DNA from: Crossiella sp. CA-258035 | GTDB lineage: Bacteria; Actinomycetota; Actinomycetes; Mycobacteriales; Pseudonocardiaceae | Direction of reading: 5' to 3' | DNA length: 64,000 bases | NCBI RefSeq assembly: GCF_030064675.1 | Contig: NZ_CP116413.1 | Span: 6,976,001 to 7,040,000 of the forward strand | Shown here: positions 41,330 through 49,606 of the stretch, piece by piece | Layout: every line of letters begins with the position of its first letter | How positions within the stretch are numbered: position 1 is the first letter of the stretch | The notes under the pieces: generated by a model | Databases searched by the model: none | Told to the model about the DNA's origin: nothing | The model's input: the letters and a program-made list of their open reading frames with translations, nothing else | Position numbers and translations under genes: made by a program

Positions 41330-42958
41330 TCAGGGCTTGAGCGGCGGTGCGACCACCCAGCTGCTGTCCGGCTCGAAGAAGTTCGGGTTCTCATACCACT
41401 GGGCGCCGCCCTTGTAGGCGCTCCACACCTCGCCGCGGATGTGCCGCAGGTAGTTGTCCGGGAAGTTCAGCGCGGCGAAGGAGACCCCGGTGCCGCTGAG
41501 GCCGTCCCTGGCGCACCAGGTGGCGTCGGCGTCGAACTGGCCGCCGCCGACGCGGTCGTCCAGCCGGACCCGGCCGTACTGGTGGCGCAGGTACGCGCCG
41601 GGGATGTTGGACGCCTCGAAGGAGTAGCAGTCGGCGTTGGCCAGGCCGGGCACCAGGCGGAAGGTGGCGTCGGCCTTGTCCAGGTCCGGGTTGTTCGCGG
41701 TGATCAGGTTCAGCCAGCCCTCGCCGCGGCCGTGCCGCAGGTAGTGGTCGGGCAGGCCCTCGTTGGTGGCCTTGAGCGAACCGCGCTGCGGCAGGTCGTG
41801 CCGGGCCTTGCCCTTGGCGGTCAGCCGCCACAGCTGGTAGGCGTAGGGCTGGTTGGTGCGCAGCACCGGCTTGGTCGACTCGACCAGTTCGGGCACGGTC
41901 AGCGGCTTCTTGTGCTGCTGGTTGACCAGCTGCACGGTGCCGCCCTTGCCGGGCAGCAGGGCCCAGCCCTGGGCCGGGTTGTTCGCGTCGCAGGCCTGCG
42001 GGGCCAGCGAGTTGCCGTCGATGCCCAGGCACTGGCGGCTGTGCAGGTTGCGCAGCCGCTTGTGCTCACCGGCGCCGAGCAGCTCGAACTCCTGCGCGGA
42101 GCGGCCGGAGCCGCAGGTGGCGGTGGTGTCGCCGGACAGGCAGCCGCCGGTGATGTTGTTGGTCAGCTCGACGATGCCGCTGTCTGCCACGGCCGGGTTG
42201 GCCCGGCTCGCCGCGACGTTCTCCTTGATCCAGGCGGCGAGGTCGTCCACCCGTTCGGCGGCGGAGCTCGCGGTCTGCTCGGTCTCGCCGAGGCAGTTGC
42301 GCTGCTTGGCCGAGGTGATGATGCCGCCCAGCTCCAGTGCGCCGTCGCGCTGGCGCAGCACCGGGCCGCCCAGGTCGCCGGAGCACAGGTCGGCGCCGGT
42401 CGGGGTGGCCGCGCCGAAGGTGAGCTCCTTGCCGGTCACCGCGCCGAGTGCGAAGGCCGCGCTGTGCAGGCGGTCCTCGTCCTCGCTGGTCGCGGCGAGC
42501 GCGCCGTAGCCGGTGACGGTGAGCTGCTCGCCGGTGGTGAAGCCGGCCGCACCGGGCAGCGGGACCGGTGCGACGTCGGCGACGGGGTCGGCGAGCTTGG
42601 CCAGGACCACGTCCCGGCCGGTCTGGGTGGCGATGCTCTGCACCTCCACCACCTCGCCGGAGCCGTGCGCGAGCTTGGTGCGGCCGACCGTGACCACGGT
42701 GCGCTCGGCGGGTGCGCCGGGCCTGACCTGGCCGGGCGCGCCGAAGCAGCGGGCGGCGGTGAGCACCCACTGCTGGTCGACCAGCACCCCGGAGCAGGTC
42801 TTGGTGCCCACCCGGACGTAGGCGGTGTAGCCGTGCGCGCCATCGGTCGCGGCGGTGCCGCCGCTGATCGCGTGCGCGGGCAGTGCGGTCAGCACTCCGG
42901 TGATCACCGACGCGGCCAGTACCCCGGCCAGCGCTCTGCTCAACTCAGGACGCGCCAC
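41330..42958 (-). CDS. Secreted trypsin-fold pseudo-protease with C-terminal AbfB (CBM42) domain
   Basis: About 542 aa. Signal peptide (LAGVLAASVITGVLTALPAHA), then an S1 chymotrypsin-like domain in which the catalytic His site reads WVLTAARCFG (His replaced by Arg) and the Ser site reads DLCSGDLGGPVL (Ser replaced by Leu). The Asp region GRDVVLAKL remains. A middle Cys-rich beta-trefoil-like segment (CLSGDTTATCGSGRSAQEF) follows. The C-terminal AbfB/CBM42 repeats contain HYLRHGRGEG, AYLRHQYGRV and NYLRHIRGEV. GTG 42958 follows GAGGGGGAA; ATG 42976 is the alternative. Probably a carbohydrate-binding wall or extracellular protein, not a protease. Confidence 0.85.
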   Translation of the reverse strand: MARPELSRALAGVLAASVITGVLTALPAHAISGGTAATDGAHGYTAYVRVGTKTCSGVLVDQQWVLTAARCFGAPGQVRPGAPAERTVVTVGRTKLAHGSGEVVEVQSIATQTGRDVVLAKLADPVADVAPVPLPGAAGFTTGEQLTVTGYGALAATSEDEDRLHSAAFALGAVTGKELTFGAATPTGADLCSGDLGGPVLRQRDGALELGGIITSAKQRNCLGETEQTASSAAERVDDLAAWIKENVAASRANPAVADSGIVELTNNITGGCLSGDTTATCGSGRSAQEFELLGAGEHKRLRNLHSRQCLGIDGNSLAPQACDANNPAQGWALLPGKGGTVQLVNQQHKKPLTVPELVESTKPVLRTNQPYAYQLWRLTAKGKARHDLPQRGSLKATNEGLPDHYLRHGRGEGWLNLITANNPDLDKADATFRLVPGLANADCYSFEASNIPGAYLRHQYGRVRLDDRVGGGQFDADATWCARDGLSGTGVSFAALNFPDNYLRHIRGEVWSAYKGGAQWYENPNFFEPDSSWVVAPPLKP

Positions 42959-43046
42959 AGCGCAGTTCCCCCTCATCGACGAAGTCGTTGCATGACAAGG
43001 GGAAGCGCTCCCCAGCAGGCGAGCGTAGGCAGGCCGCCGGGGGCCG

Positions 43047-45203
43047 TCAATCCGCTGTTTGCCGCCCGGCCGCGCCGACCGGGGGCGCGGCGGCGTCGGG
43101 AGCCAGCGGCACGAACCCGCCGGTCTCCGGGTCCACAATGGACAGTTGAGCCCGGCCGATGTCGAAGAACAGCCCGATGACCTGCAACCGGCCCTCGGTG
43201 ATCGCGGTCCGCACCATGGGCAGCCGGGCCAGCGCCTCGGCCTGCACCGCGACGTTGACCCTGGCCAGCCGGTCCACCTCCGCGCCGTCGCCCCGGCCTG
43301 CCGGGTGCCCGGCGCGGAAGGCGTGCAGGCTGGGCAGTCCGGCGCGCAGCCAGCGGCCGAGCGAGTCGTCCTGTTCGGCGCGACCGGAGAGCAGGCTGGT
43401 CATGCCGGCGCAGGCGGAGTGGCCGCAGACCATCAGCGTGGGCACCCGCAGCACCTCCACCGCGACGTGCACCGATGCCTCGATGCCGTCGTCCCCGGCG
43501 GGCACCAGGTTGCCCACGTTGCGCACGGTGAACAGGTCGCCGGGCCCGCTCGAGGTGATCATGTTGGGCACGATCCGGGAGTCCGCGCAGGTCAGGAACA
43601 GCCCGTGCGGGCGCTGCAACAGCGCGAGTTGCTCGAACACCGGGCGCAGCAGCGGGGCGGAGTGCCGGTGGTACTCGGCCACGCCGGTGACCAGCGGGGA
43701 GGCCGCGCGCTGGCTGGGCACCTCGGCCTGCCAGTCCGACCAGGGCGCGAACCAGCGCGGCAGCACCGGTCTCCGGCCGCCGCCGACCTCCTCGACGGTG
43801 ACCGCGCCGCCGCGGTCCTCGTGCTGGTACTGCCAGGAGGACAGGTGCTCGTAGGCGGCGTGGTCCAGGTAGTCCGCGCGCAGCTCGATGTCCACAGTGG
43901 ACTCATCGGGCACCTGGGCGAGCACCCTGGACAGCCGGGGCAGGGACAGGAAGCTCAGCGTCCCGGCCACCGTCACCCGCCAGTGCCCCGGCGCGGTCTC
44001 GGTGGCCCGCACCCTGACCCAGACCACCCGGCGCAGCACCAGCACCACCGAGATGGCCAGCCCGATCAGCACGCCCCGCAACAGGTCCAGGAACACCACG
44101 CCGGCCACGGTGGCCAGGTAGGCGGCGGCCTCCCCGTGCCGCCAGGCCGCCCGGACATCCCGCAACCGCACCAGTTGCAGCCCGATGAAGACCAGCAGCC
44201 CGGCCAGCGCGGCCATCGGCACCCGCTCGATCGTGCCTGCCAGCAGCAGGGTGAACAGCAGCACCCAGACGCTGTGCAGGATGGCCGATGCCCTGGTGCG
44301 GGCCCCGGCGGCGACGTTGGTGGAGGCGCGCACGATCACCCCGGTCACCGGCAGCCCGCCGAGCAGGCCGGAGGCGGTGTTGGCCACGCCCTGCCCGACC
44401 AGCTCGCGGTCCAGGTTGCTGCGGGTGCCGCCGAGCTTGTCCACCGCCACCGCGGAGAGCAGGCTTTCCACGCTGGCGATGACCGCCAGGGTGAGCACGG
44501 CCAGGACCACCGCGCCCCACTGTCCGCCGGGCAGTTTCGGCAGGTGCAGCGAGGCCAGCACGGACTCCGGCAGGTCCACCCGGACCAGCTGCAACCCGGC
44601 GGTCTCGGCCAGCACGGTCGCGCCGACCACCGCGACCAGCGGCCCCGGCACCTTGCGCACCGCCGTGGGCAGGAATCCCCACAGCAGCAGCACACCCAGC
44701 ACCAGCAGGCCGATCAGCGCGGCCGGTCCGTGGATGTCGATCAGCTGGCCGGGCAGTTCGAGCAGGTTGGTCAGCGCGCTGGTGCCCGGCTGCCCGCCGA
44801 GCAGCACGTGCAGCTGGCCGAGCACGATGACCACGCCGATCCCGGCCAGCATCCCGTGCACCACCGCGGGCGAGATGGCCAGTGCCGCCCTGGCCACCCG
44901 GCTCAGCCCGAGCACGAGCTGCACCAGCCCGGCCGCCACGGTGATCGCGCAGGTGACCGCCCAGCCGAACTGGTCGACGAACCCGGCCACCACCACGGTC
45001 AGCCCGGCGGCGGGTCCGCTGACCAGCAGCGGCGAGCCGCCGAAGGCCGCGGCCAGGATGCCGCCCACCACCGCGGCCACCAGTCCGGCCACGATCGGCG
45101 CGCCGGAGGCCACCGCGATGCCCAGCGACAACGGCACCGCGACCAGGAAGACCACCAGCGAGGCGGCCAGGTCGTGCCGAAGGTCCTGTCGCAACCAGCG
45201 CAT
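43047..45203 (-). CDS. SulP-family anion transporter fused to beta-carbonic anhydrase
   Basis: 718 aa. N-terminal SulP transporter domain with 10-12 hydrophobic segments (about 1-400; VFLVAVPLSLGIAVASGAP, and GLLGGLPVTGVIVRASTNV). A STAS domain (about 410-480) follows, then a beta-class carbonic anhydrase (about 500-700) whose zinc/active residues are intact: CADSRIVP and CGHSACAG. Such fusions are thought to import bicarbonate and interconvert it with CO2 at the membrane. ATG 45203 has AAGGGGG upstream. A perfect dyad lies 31 bp before the start. The pseudo-protease gene follows on the same strand after about 90 bp. Confidence 0.93.
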   Translation of the reverse strand: MRWLRQDLRHDLAASLVVFLVAVPLSLGIAVASGAPIVAGLVAAVVGGILAAAFGGSPLLVSGPAAGLTVVVAGFVDQFGWAVTCAITVAAGLVQLVLGLSRVARAALAISPAVVHGMLAGIGVVIVLGQLHVLLGGQPGTSALTNLLELPGQLIDIHGPAALIGLLVLGVLLLWGFLPTAVRKVPGPLVAVVGATVLAETAGLQLVRVDLPESVLASLHLPKLPGGQWGAVVLAVLTLAVIASVESLLSAVAVDKLGGTRSNLDRELVGQGVANTASGLLGGLPVTGVIVRASTNVAAGARTRASAILHSVWVLLFTLLLAGTIERVPMAALAGLLVFIGLQLVRLRDVRAAWRHGEAAAYLATVAGVVFLDLLRGVLIGLAISVVLVLRRVVWVRVRATETAPGHWRVTVAGTLSFLSLPRLSRVLAQVPDESTVDIELRADYLDHAAYEHLSSWQYQHEDRGGAVTVEEVGGGRRPVLPRWFAPWSDWQAEVPSQRAASPLVTGVAEYHRHSAPLLRPVFEQLALLQRPHGLFLTCADSRIVPNMITSSGPGDLFTVRNVGNLVPAGDDGIEASVHVAVEVLRVPTLMVCGHSACAGMTSLLSGRAEQDDSLGRWLRAGLPSLHAFRAGHPAGRGDGAEVDRLARVNVAVQAEALARLPMVRTAITEGRLQVIGLFFDIGRAQLSIVDPETGGFVPLAPDAAAPPVGAAGRQTAD

Positions 45204-45233
45204 GTGGTTCCCCCTTTCCTACCAACACTATGG

Positions 45234-45251
45234 ACCAATTGTCCGATTGGT
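45234..45251. promoter_or_regulatory. Operator-like dyad upstream of sulP-CA gene
   Basis: ACCAAT-TGTCCG-ATTGGT, a perfect 6-6-6 inverted repeat, 31 bp upstream of the start codon and just above a possible minus-strand -10 (TAGTGT). Position fits a repressor site. Confidence 0.5.
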
Positions 45252-45476
45252 CGGAACAGGGCGTGCGGACCTTACTACGCAGGGCAACAACGAGCAGTCC
45301 AGCTTCACTCGATGGACGAGTGGCAGCCGGGAACTCTGGCTGGGCCAGCCGGTTCGTGGGCGTGCGTGATCCGGTGGCGCGGGCGGGCGGGGGTGGCGGC
45401 GGGCGCAGGAGTTCACCCGCATCGGTGATCCCGGGCGGGGTGGCGGCCGGGTGGAGGCGACGGCCGGGGTGGCCGG

Positions 45477-46226
45477 TCAGTCGGTGCTGCGGCAGCGGTC
45501 CGTGGAGTACAGGTGGCTGTCCGGGAAGGAGGCCGCGGTCAGCACCTCGCCGACCACGATCACCGCGGTCCGCTTGACCCCGGCCGCGTGCACCGCCGCG
45601 GCGATGTCCCGCAGCGTGCCGCGCAGCACCAGCTCATCGGCCCTGCTGGCCCGCGCCACCACCGCGACCGGGCAGTCCGGCCCGTAGTTCGGCAGCAGTT
45701 CGGCCACCACCTCGTCGATCCGCTGCACGGCCAGGTGCAGCACCATCGTCGCCCGGCTCTGCCCCAGCGTGGCCAGGTCCTCCCCCGGCGGCATCGGGGT
45801 GGCACGCGCGGAGGTGCGGGTGAGCACCACGGTCTGGCCGACGCCCGGCACGGTCAGCTCCCGGCGCAGCGCGGCCGCGGCCGCGGCGAAGGCGGGCACG
45901 CCGGGGACCACGTCGTAGGGCACCCCGGCGGCGTCCAGGCGGCGCATCTGCTCGGCCATCGCGCTGTACACCGAGGGGTCGCCGGAGTGCAGCCGGGCCA
46001 CGTCGGAACCGTTGGCGTGCGCGGAGACCAGCTCCTCGGTGATCTGGTCCAGGTCCAGGTTCGCGGTGTCCACCAGCCGCGCACCGGCCGGGCACCAGGC
46101 CAGGAGTTCTCGCGGCACAAGGGATCCGGCGTACAGGCAGACCGGCGACCCGGCGATCAGCCGCTGGCCGCGCAGGGTGATCAGGTCGGCCGCGCCCGGC
46201 CCGGCCCCGATGAAGTGGACGGTCAC
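45477..46226 (-). CDS. cobM: Precorrin-4 C11-methyltransferase CobM
   Basis: 249 aa. SAM-dependent methylation of precorrin-4 at C11. Tetrapyrrole methylase fold: VHFIGAGPGAADLITLRGQR, LHSGDPSVYSAMAEQMRRLD, VVPGVPAFAAAAAAL. GTG 46226 has a strong AAGGAGGAG and overlaps the cobL stop by 4 bases (GTGA). Last gene of def-cobL-cobM. The 3' flank (45204-45476) has no gene. Confidence 0.96.
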   Translation of the reverse strand: MTVHFIGAGPGAADLITLRGQRLIAGSPVCLYAGSLVPRELLAWCPAGARLVDTANLDLDQITEELVSAHANGSDVARLHSGDPSVYSAMAEQMRRLDAAGVPYDVVPGVPAFAAAAAALRRELTVPGVGQTVVLTRTSARATPMPPGEDLATLGQSRATMVLHLAVQRIDEVVAELLPNYGPDCPVAVVARASRADELVLRGTLRDIAAAVHAAGVKRTAVIVVGEVLTAASFPDSHLYSTDRCRSTD

Positions 46227-47440
46227 CGCTCCTCCTTCGTCGCCACCCAGGTGGTCACCGGCAGCATCGGTCGCATCGCGGTGAACCCGCCGACCGGCGC
46301 GGCCCGGCTGATCGCCATCCGCAGCAGGTCCCCGCCCAGTCGCGCATACCACTGCGCCACCAGGGACTCCGACTCCACGGTCACCGCGTTGACCACCAGC
46401 CGTCCGCCGGGCAGCAGGCTCTGCCAGCACTTCTCGATCACGCCGGGCCCGGTCGCGCCACCGCCGACGAACACCGCCGAGGGCGCTTCCAGACCGTCCA
46501 GAGCGGACGGCGCCTCACCTAAGACGACCTCGATCCCCGGCACGCCAAGGGCATAGGCGTTGCGGGTGATCCGCTCCGCGCGCTCCGGCTCGCGTTCCAC
46601 CGCGACCGCCCGGCAGCTGGGATGGGTGCGCGACCACTCGATGGCCACGCTGCCCGCCCCCGCGCCGACGTCCCACAGCAGCTGGCCGGGCACCGGGGCC
46701 AGCCGGGACAGGGTGAGCGCGCGCACCTCGCGCTTGGTCAGCTGGCCGTCGTGGTCGAAGGCGGAGTCGGGCAGGCCGGGCACGGTGGGCAGCAGCGGGG
46801 TGCCGGGATCGGCCACGCAGTCCACCGCGATCACGTTCAGCGCGGCGGTGCGCGGCAGCGACCACTCGCCCGCGGTGCCGCTGACCAGTCGTTCGTCCTT
46901 GCCGCCCAGGCGTTCCAGCACGGTCAGCCTGCTCGGCCCGTAGCCGCGCACGGTGAGCAGCGCGGCCACCTCGGCCGGGGTGCCGCCGCCCGCGCTGAGC
47001 ACCAGCACCCGCCGTCCCGGCTGCACGAACGGGTGCAGCAGCTCCACCGGCCGGCCGACCGCGCTGACCACGTCCACCGCCTCCATCGGCCAGCCCAGCC
47101 GGGCGCAGGCCAGCGATATCGAGGATGCGTGTGGCAGCACCCGCAGCCGCTGCGGGCCGAGCAGCCTGGCCAGGGTGGAGCCGACGCCGAAGAACATCGG
47201 GTCCCCGCTGGCCAGCACGCAGATCCGCCGGCCGCGGTGGCGTTCCAGCAGGCCGGGCAGGGCGGGCAGCATGGGTGAGGGCCAGGCCACGCGTTCGGCG
47301 GTGACCTTGTCGGGCACCAGGTCGAGTTGGCGGGAGCTGCCCAGCAGCACCTGCGCGGCGCGCACTTCCAGCTGGGCGGGCTGGGCGAGGCCGGGCCAGC
47401 CGTCCGCGCCGATGCCCACCACGGTGACGGGCTCGGTCAT
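46223..47440 (-). CDS. cobL: Precorrin-6Y C5,15-methyltransferase (decarboxylating) CobL
   Basis: 405 aa, a CbiE-CbiT fusion. The N-terminal methylase (VVGIGADGWPGLAQPAQ) and the C-terminal Rossmann domain (LLWDVGAGAGSVAIEWSRTH) together methylate C5 and C15 and decarboxylate the C12 acetate. Acts after CobK. ATG 47440 overlaps the def stop by one base, and its stop overlaps cobM, so the three genes are translationally coupled. It lies about 11 kb from the main cob locus. Confidence 0.96.
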   Translation of the reverse strand: MTEPVTVVGIGADGWPGLAQPAQLEVRAAQVLLGSSRQLDLVPDKVTAERVAWPSPMLPALPGLLERHRGRRICVLASGDPMFFGVGSTLARLLGPQRLRVLPHASSISLACARLGWPMEAVDVVSAVGRPVELLHPFVQPGRRVLVLSAGGGTPAEVAALLTVRGYGPSRLTVLERLGGKDERLVSGTAGEWSLPRTAALNVIAVDCVADPGTPLLPTVPGLPDSAFDHDGQLTKREVRALTLSRLAPVPGQLLWDVGAGAGSVAIEWSRTHPSCRAVAVEREPERAERITRNAYALGVPGIEVVLGEAPSALDGLEAPSAVFVGGGATGPGVIEKCWQSLLPGGRLVVNAVTVESESLVAQWYARLGGDLLRMAISRAAPVGGFTAMRPMLPVTTWVATKEER

Positions 47441-47964
47441 CAGCGCAGTCCGGCCTCGGTCAGGATCTCCTTGCGCTGCTTGGCCGGCAGCCGGTCCACG
47501 TAGAGCAGGCCGTCCAGGTGGTCGACCTCGTGCTGGAGGCAGCGGGCGGCGATCCCGTTGGTGCGCACGGTGACCGGGTTGCCCTCGGCGTCGAAGCCGT
47601 TGACCTCGGCGTGCTCGGAGCGGGCCAGCTCGGCGTGCTGGCCGGGCACGGACAGGCAGCCCTCGTTGAACAGGGTCAGCTCGCGCGGCGCGGGCGGCAG
47701 CGTGAGCACCGGGTTGACCAGGGTGGCGACCACCGGGTTGCCGTCGGCGTCGGGGCAGTCCATGACGAAGACGCGGGCGTCCACGCCGATCTGGTTGGCG
47801 GCCAGGCCGACCCCTTCGGCGGCGTACATGGAGGCGAACATGTCCGCGACCAGGGCGCGCAGGTCGTCATCGAAGCTGGTCACCGGGGCGCAGGACCGGT
47901 GCAGCACCGGGTCTCCGTAGTACACGATCGGCCGCGCGGTTCCGGTGGAGCTCATGGTCGACAT
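47440..47964 (-). CDS. def: Peptide deformylase
   Basis: 174 aa. Fe/Zn hydrolase removing the N-formyl group from nascent proteins. All three motifs are intact: GVGLAANQIG, EGCLSVPG and QHEVDHLDG (metal Cys, His, His). ATG 47964 or 47955. It leads an operon with cobL and cobM by one-base overlap, an unusual partner for a translation housekeeping gene; other def copies may exist elsewhere. Divergent from the cyclophilin gene. Confidence 0.95.
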   Translation of the reverse strand: MSTMSSTGTARPIVYYGDPVLHRSCAPVTSFDDDLRALVADMFASMYAAEGVGLAANQIGVDARVFVMDCPDADGNPVVATLVNPVLTLPPAPRELTLFNEGCLSVPGQHAELARSEHAEVNGFDAEGNPVTVRTNGIAARCLQHEVDHLDGLLYVDRLPAKQRKEILTEAGLR

Positions 47965-48023
47965 CGTAAGGTGGTCGCTTCGCCGGGTTTCTTCCGGCCC
48001 GGGGCCGGGCTAGGTTGACCGGC

Positions 48024-48692
48024 ATGAGAAAACGCTGGTCAGTTGGTGTTGTTGTGGCCGCGATGCTGGCCGCGCTGCCGGTCGGCGCGGCTCAGGCGGC
48101 GCCGGAGACCGTCTCCGGGGGCTCGGTTCGCTGCACCTTCACCCCCACCCCGGAGGACCCGGCGGCCAAGCCGGTCCGCCCGCCCCGGTCGAAGGCGAAG
48201 GCCAGGGGCACGGTCACGGTGACCATCTCCACCAACCACGGCAAGATCGTGATGGAGCTGGACCGGGCGAACGCGCCCTGCGCGGTGCACAACTTCCTCT
48301 CCCTCACCCGGCAGCGGTTCTATAACAAGACCCAGTGCTGGCGGCTGACCAACTCCACCCGCCTCGGTGTGTTGCAGTGCGGCGACATCTGGGCGGCGGA
48401 GAAGGGCGGTCCCGGCTACAAGTTCGACGACGAGGTCACCGGCAAGGAGACCTATCCGCGCGGCACGGTGGCGATGGGCAACTTCGGGCCGAACACCAAC
48501 GGCAGCCAGTTCTTCATCGTGCACAGCTTCGCCAACATCAAGCCCGCCTACACCGTGCTCGGCAAGGTGACCAGGGGCATGGCGGTGCTGGACAAGATCG
48601 TGGCCGGCGGCATCATCCCCGGTCCGGGCAACCCCTTGGACGGCCTGCCCAAGCTCCCGGTGCACATCCAGCGCGTGCGCTACGGGCACTGA
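48024..48692 (+). CDS. Secreted cyclophilin-type peptidyl-prolyl cis-trans isomerase
   Basis: 222 aa. N-terminal signal-like segment (WSVGVVVAAMLAALPVGAAQAA) followed by a Pro-rich linker and a cyclophilin domain: VTISTNHGKIVMELDRANAP, FYNKTQCWRLT, YPRGTVAMGNFGPNTNGSQF. Catalyses prolyl isomerisation outside the membrane; the domain is slightly divergent. ATG 48024 is preferred over TTG 48015. It ends in a strong hairpin. Confidence 0.92.
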   Translation: MRKRWSVGVVVAAMLAALPVGAAQAAPETVSGGSVRCTFTPTPEDPAAKPVRPPRSKAKARGTVTVTISTNHGKIVMELDRANAPCAVHNFLSLTRQRFYNKTQCWRLTNSTRLGVLQCGDIWAAEKGGPGYKFDDEVTGKETYPRGTVAMGNFGPNTNGSQFFIVHSFANIKPAYTVLGKVTRGMAVLDKIVAGGIIPGPGNPLDGLPKLPVHIQRVRYGH

Positions 48693-48697
48693 GCACC

Positions 48698-48736
48698 GGC
48701 CGCGGAACCCGTTGCCCCGCACCGGGTTCCGCGGCC
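48698..48736. terminator. Strong bidirectional hairpin terminator
   Basis: Perfect 14-bp stem GGCCGCGGAACCCG (48698-48711) and CGGGTTCCGCGGCC (48723-48736), 11-base loop, between convergent cyclophilin and SDR stops. Confidence 0.85.
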
Positions 48737-48746
48737 CTCTCGGTGG

Positions 48747-49532
48747 TCAGTCCACCTGGCGGATGCTGCCGCCGTCGATCCGGAACTCCGCGCCGACCAC
48801 CCACTCGGCCTGGTCGGAGGCCAGGTAGGCGACCGCGTTGGCGATGTCCTCCGGGGTGCCGACCCGGCCCGCCGGGATGCCGCCGACCAGTTCGACGATC
48901 TGCGCCTTGCCGTCCATGCCCTGGGTGTCCTGGATGTGCTGGGCGAAGGTCTGCACCGCCTCGGTCCAGATCATGCCGGGGGCGATCCGGTTGACCCGCA
49001 CCCCGCGCGGGGCGACCTCGGTGGCCAGCGCCTTGCTGTAGGCGTTGAGGGCGGCCTTGGCCGCGCCGTAGTGCGTCAGCGGGGGCTGGACCAGCTGCGC
49101 GGCGATCGAGCTGATGTGGATGATCGAGCCGCTGCCGCGCTCCAGCATGCCGGGCAGCAGCGCCCGGTCCAGCCGCACCGCGGACATCACGTTGAGCTGG
49201 TAGGCCTCTTCCCAGTGCCGGTCGGACAGCTCGGGAATGGTGCCGGTGCCCAGCTCGGCCCCGCCCGCGTTGTCCACGACCACGTCCACCCCGCCGAGGT
49301 GGGCCAGCGCAGCTTCGGCCAGCGCGGCGACCCCGGACTCGGTGGCCACATCCGCCTTGACGAAGTGCACGTTCGCCGGCAGCGACTCGGGCGCGGAGCG
49401 CGCCGCCACCACCACCGAGGCGCCGGCCCCGGCCAGTCGCGCGGTGATCGCCGCGCCGATTCCCTTGGTGCCACCGGTGACGACGACCCGCTTGCCTGCC
49501 AGGCCGTCCAGGTTCACAACGTTATTGACCAT
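48747..49532 (-). CDS. Short-chain dehydrogenase/reductase
   Basis: 261 aa classical SDR. Nucleotide motif VVVTGGTKGIGAAITARL, DNAGG, Ser of IIHISSIAA, and YGAAK (Tyr-x-x-x-Lys). The substrate is not predictable. ATG 49532 is used; ATG 49550 is possible. Both lie within a 44-bp dyad that also covers the promoter region toward divergent xdhC-like gene, implying regulated expression. Confidence 0.92.
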   Translation of the reverse strand: MVNNVVNLDGLAGKRVVVTGGTKGIGAAITARLAGAGASVVVAARSAPESLPANVHFVKADVATESGVAALAEAALAHLGGVDVVVDNAGGAELGTGTIPELSDRHWEEAYQLNVMSAVRLDRALLPGMLERGSGSIIHISSIAAQLVQPPLTHYGAAKAALNAYSKALATEVAPRGVRVNRIAPGMIWTEAVQTFAQHIQDTQGMDGKAQIVELVGGIPAGRVGTPEDIANAVAYLASDQAEWVVGAEFRIDGGSIRQVD

Positions 49533-49568
49533 ACGGTCCACAATGCCCATTCTGGACCGCCTAGTCAA
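49525..49568. promoter_or_regulatory. 44-bp nested dyad at the SDR/xdhC-like divergent promoter
   Basis: TTGAC (49525-49529) pairs with GTCAA (49564-49568), and CGGTCCA (49534-49540) with TGGACCG (49553-49559), all sharing one centre (49546.5). Overall 17 of 22 half-site positions are symmetric. It overlaps the SDR start. Confidence 0.6.
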
Positions 49569-49606
49569 ATACAACTTCTTGACCGCCCCCGGCGCACAAT
49601 GGGCCG

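Noticed and set aside
45252-45476. Possible second cobalamin riboswitch near cobM
   Set aside because: The B12 box (GCCACTG) and other core blocks are absent; it is downstream of cobM, not upstream of def.
49579-49600. TTGACC and CACAAT as a sigma-70 promoter pair for the xdhC-like gene
   Set aside because: The spacer is only 10 bases; CACAAT alone may still be a leaderless -10.
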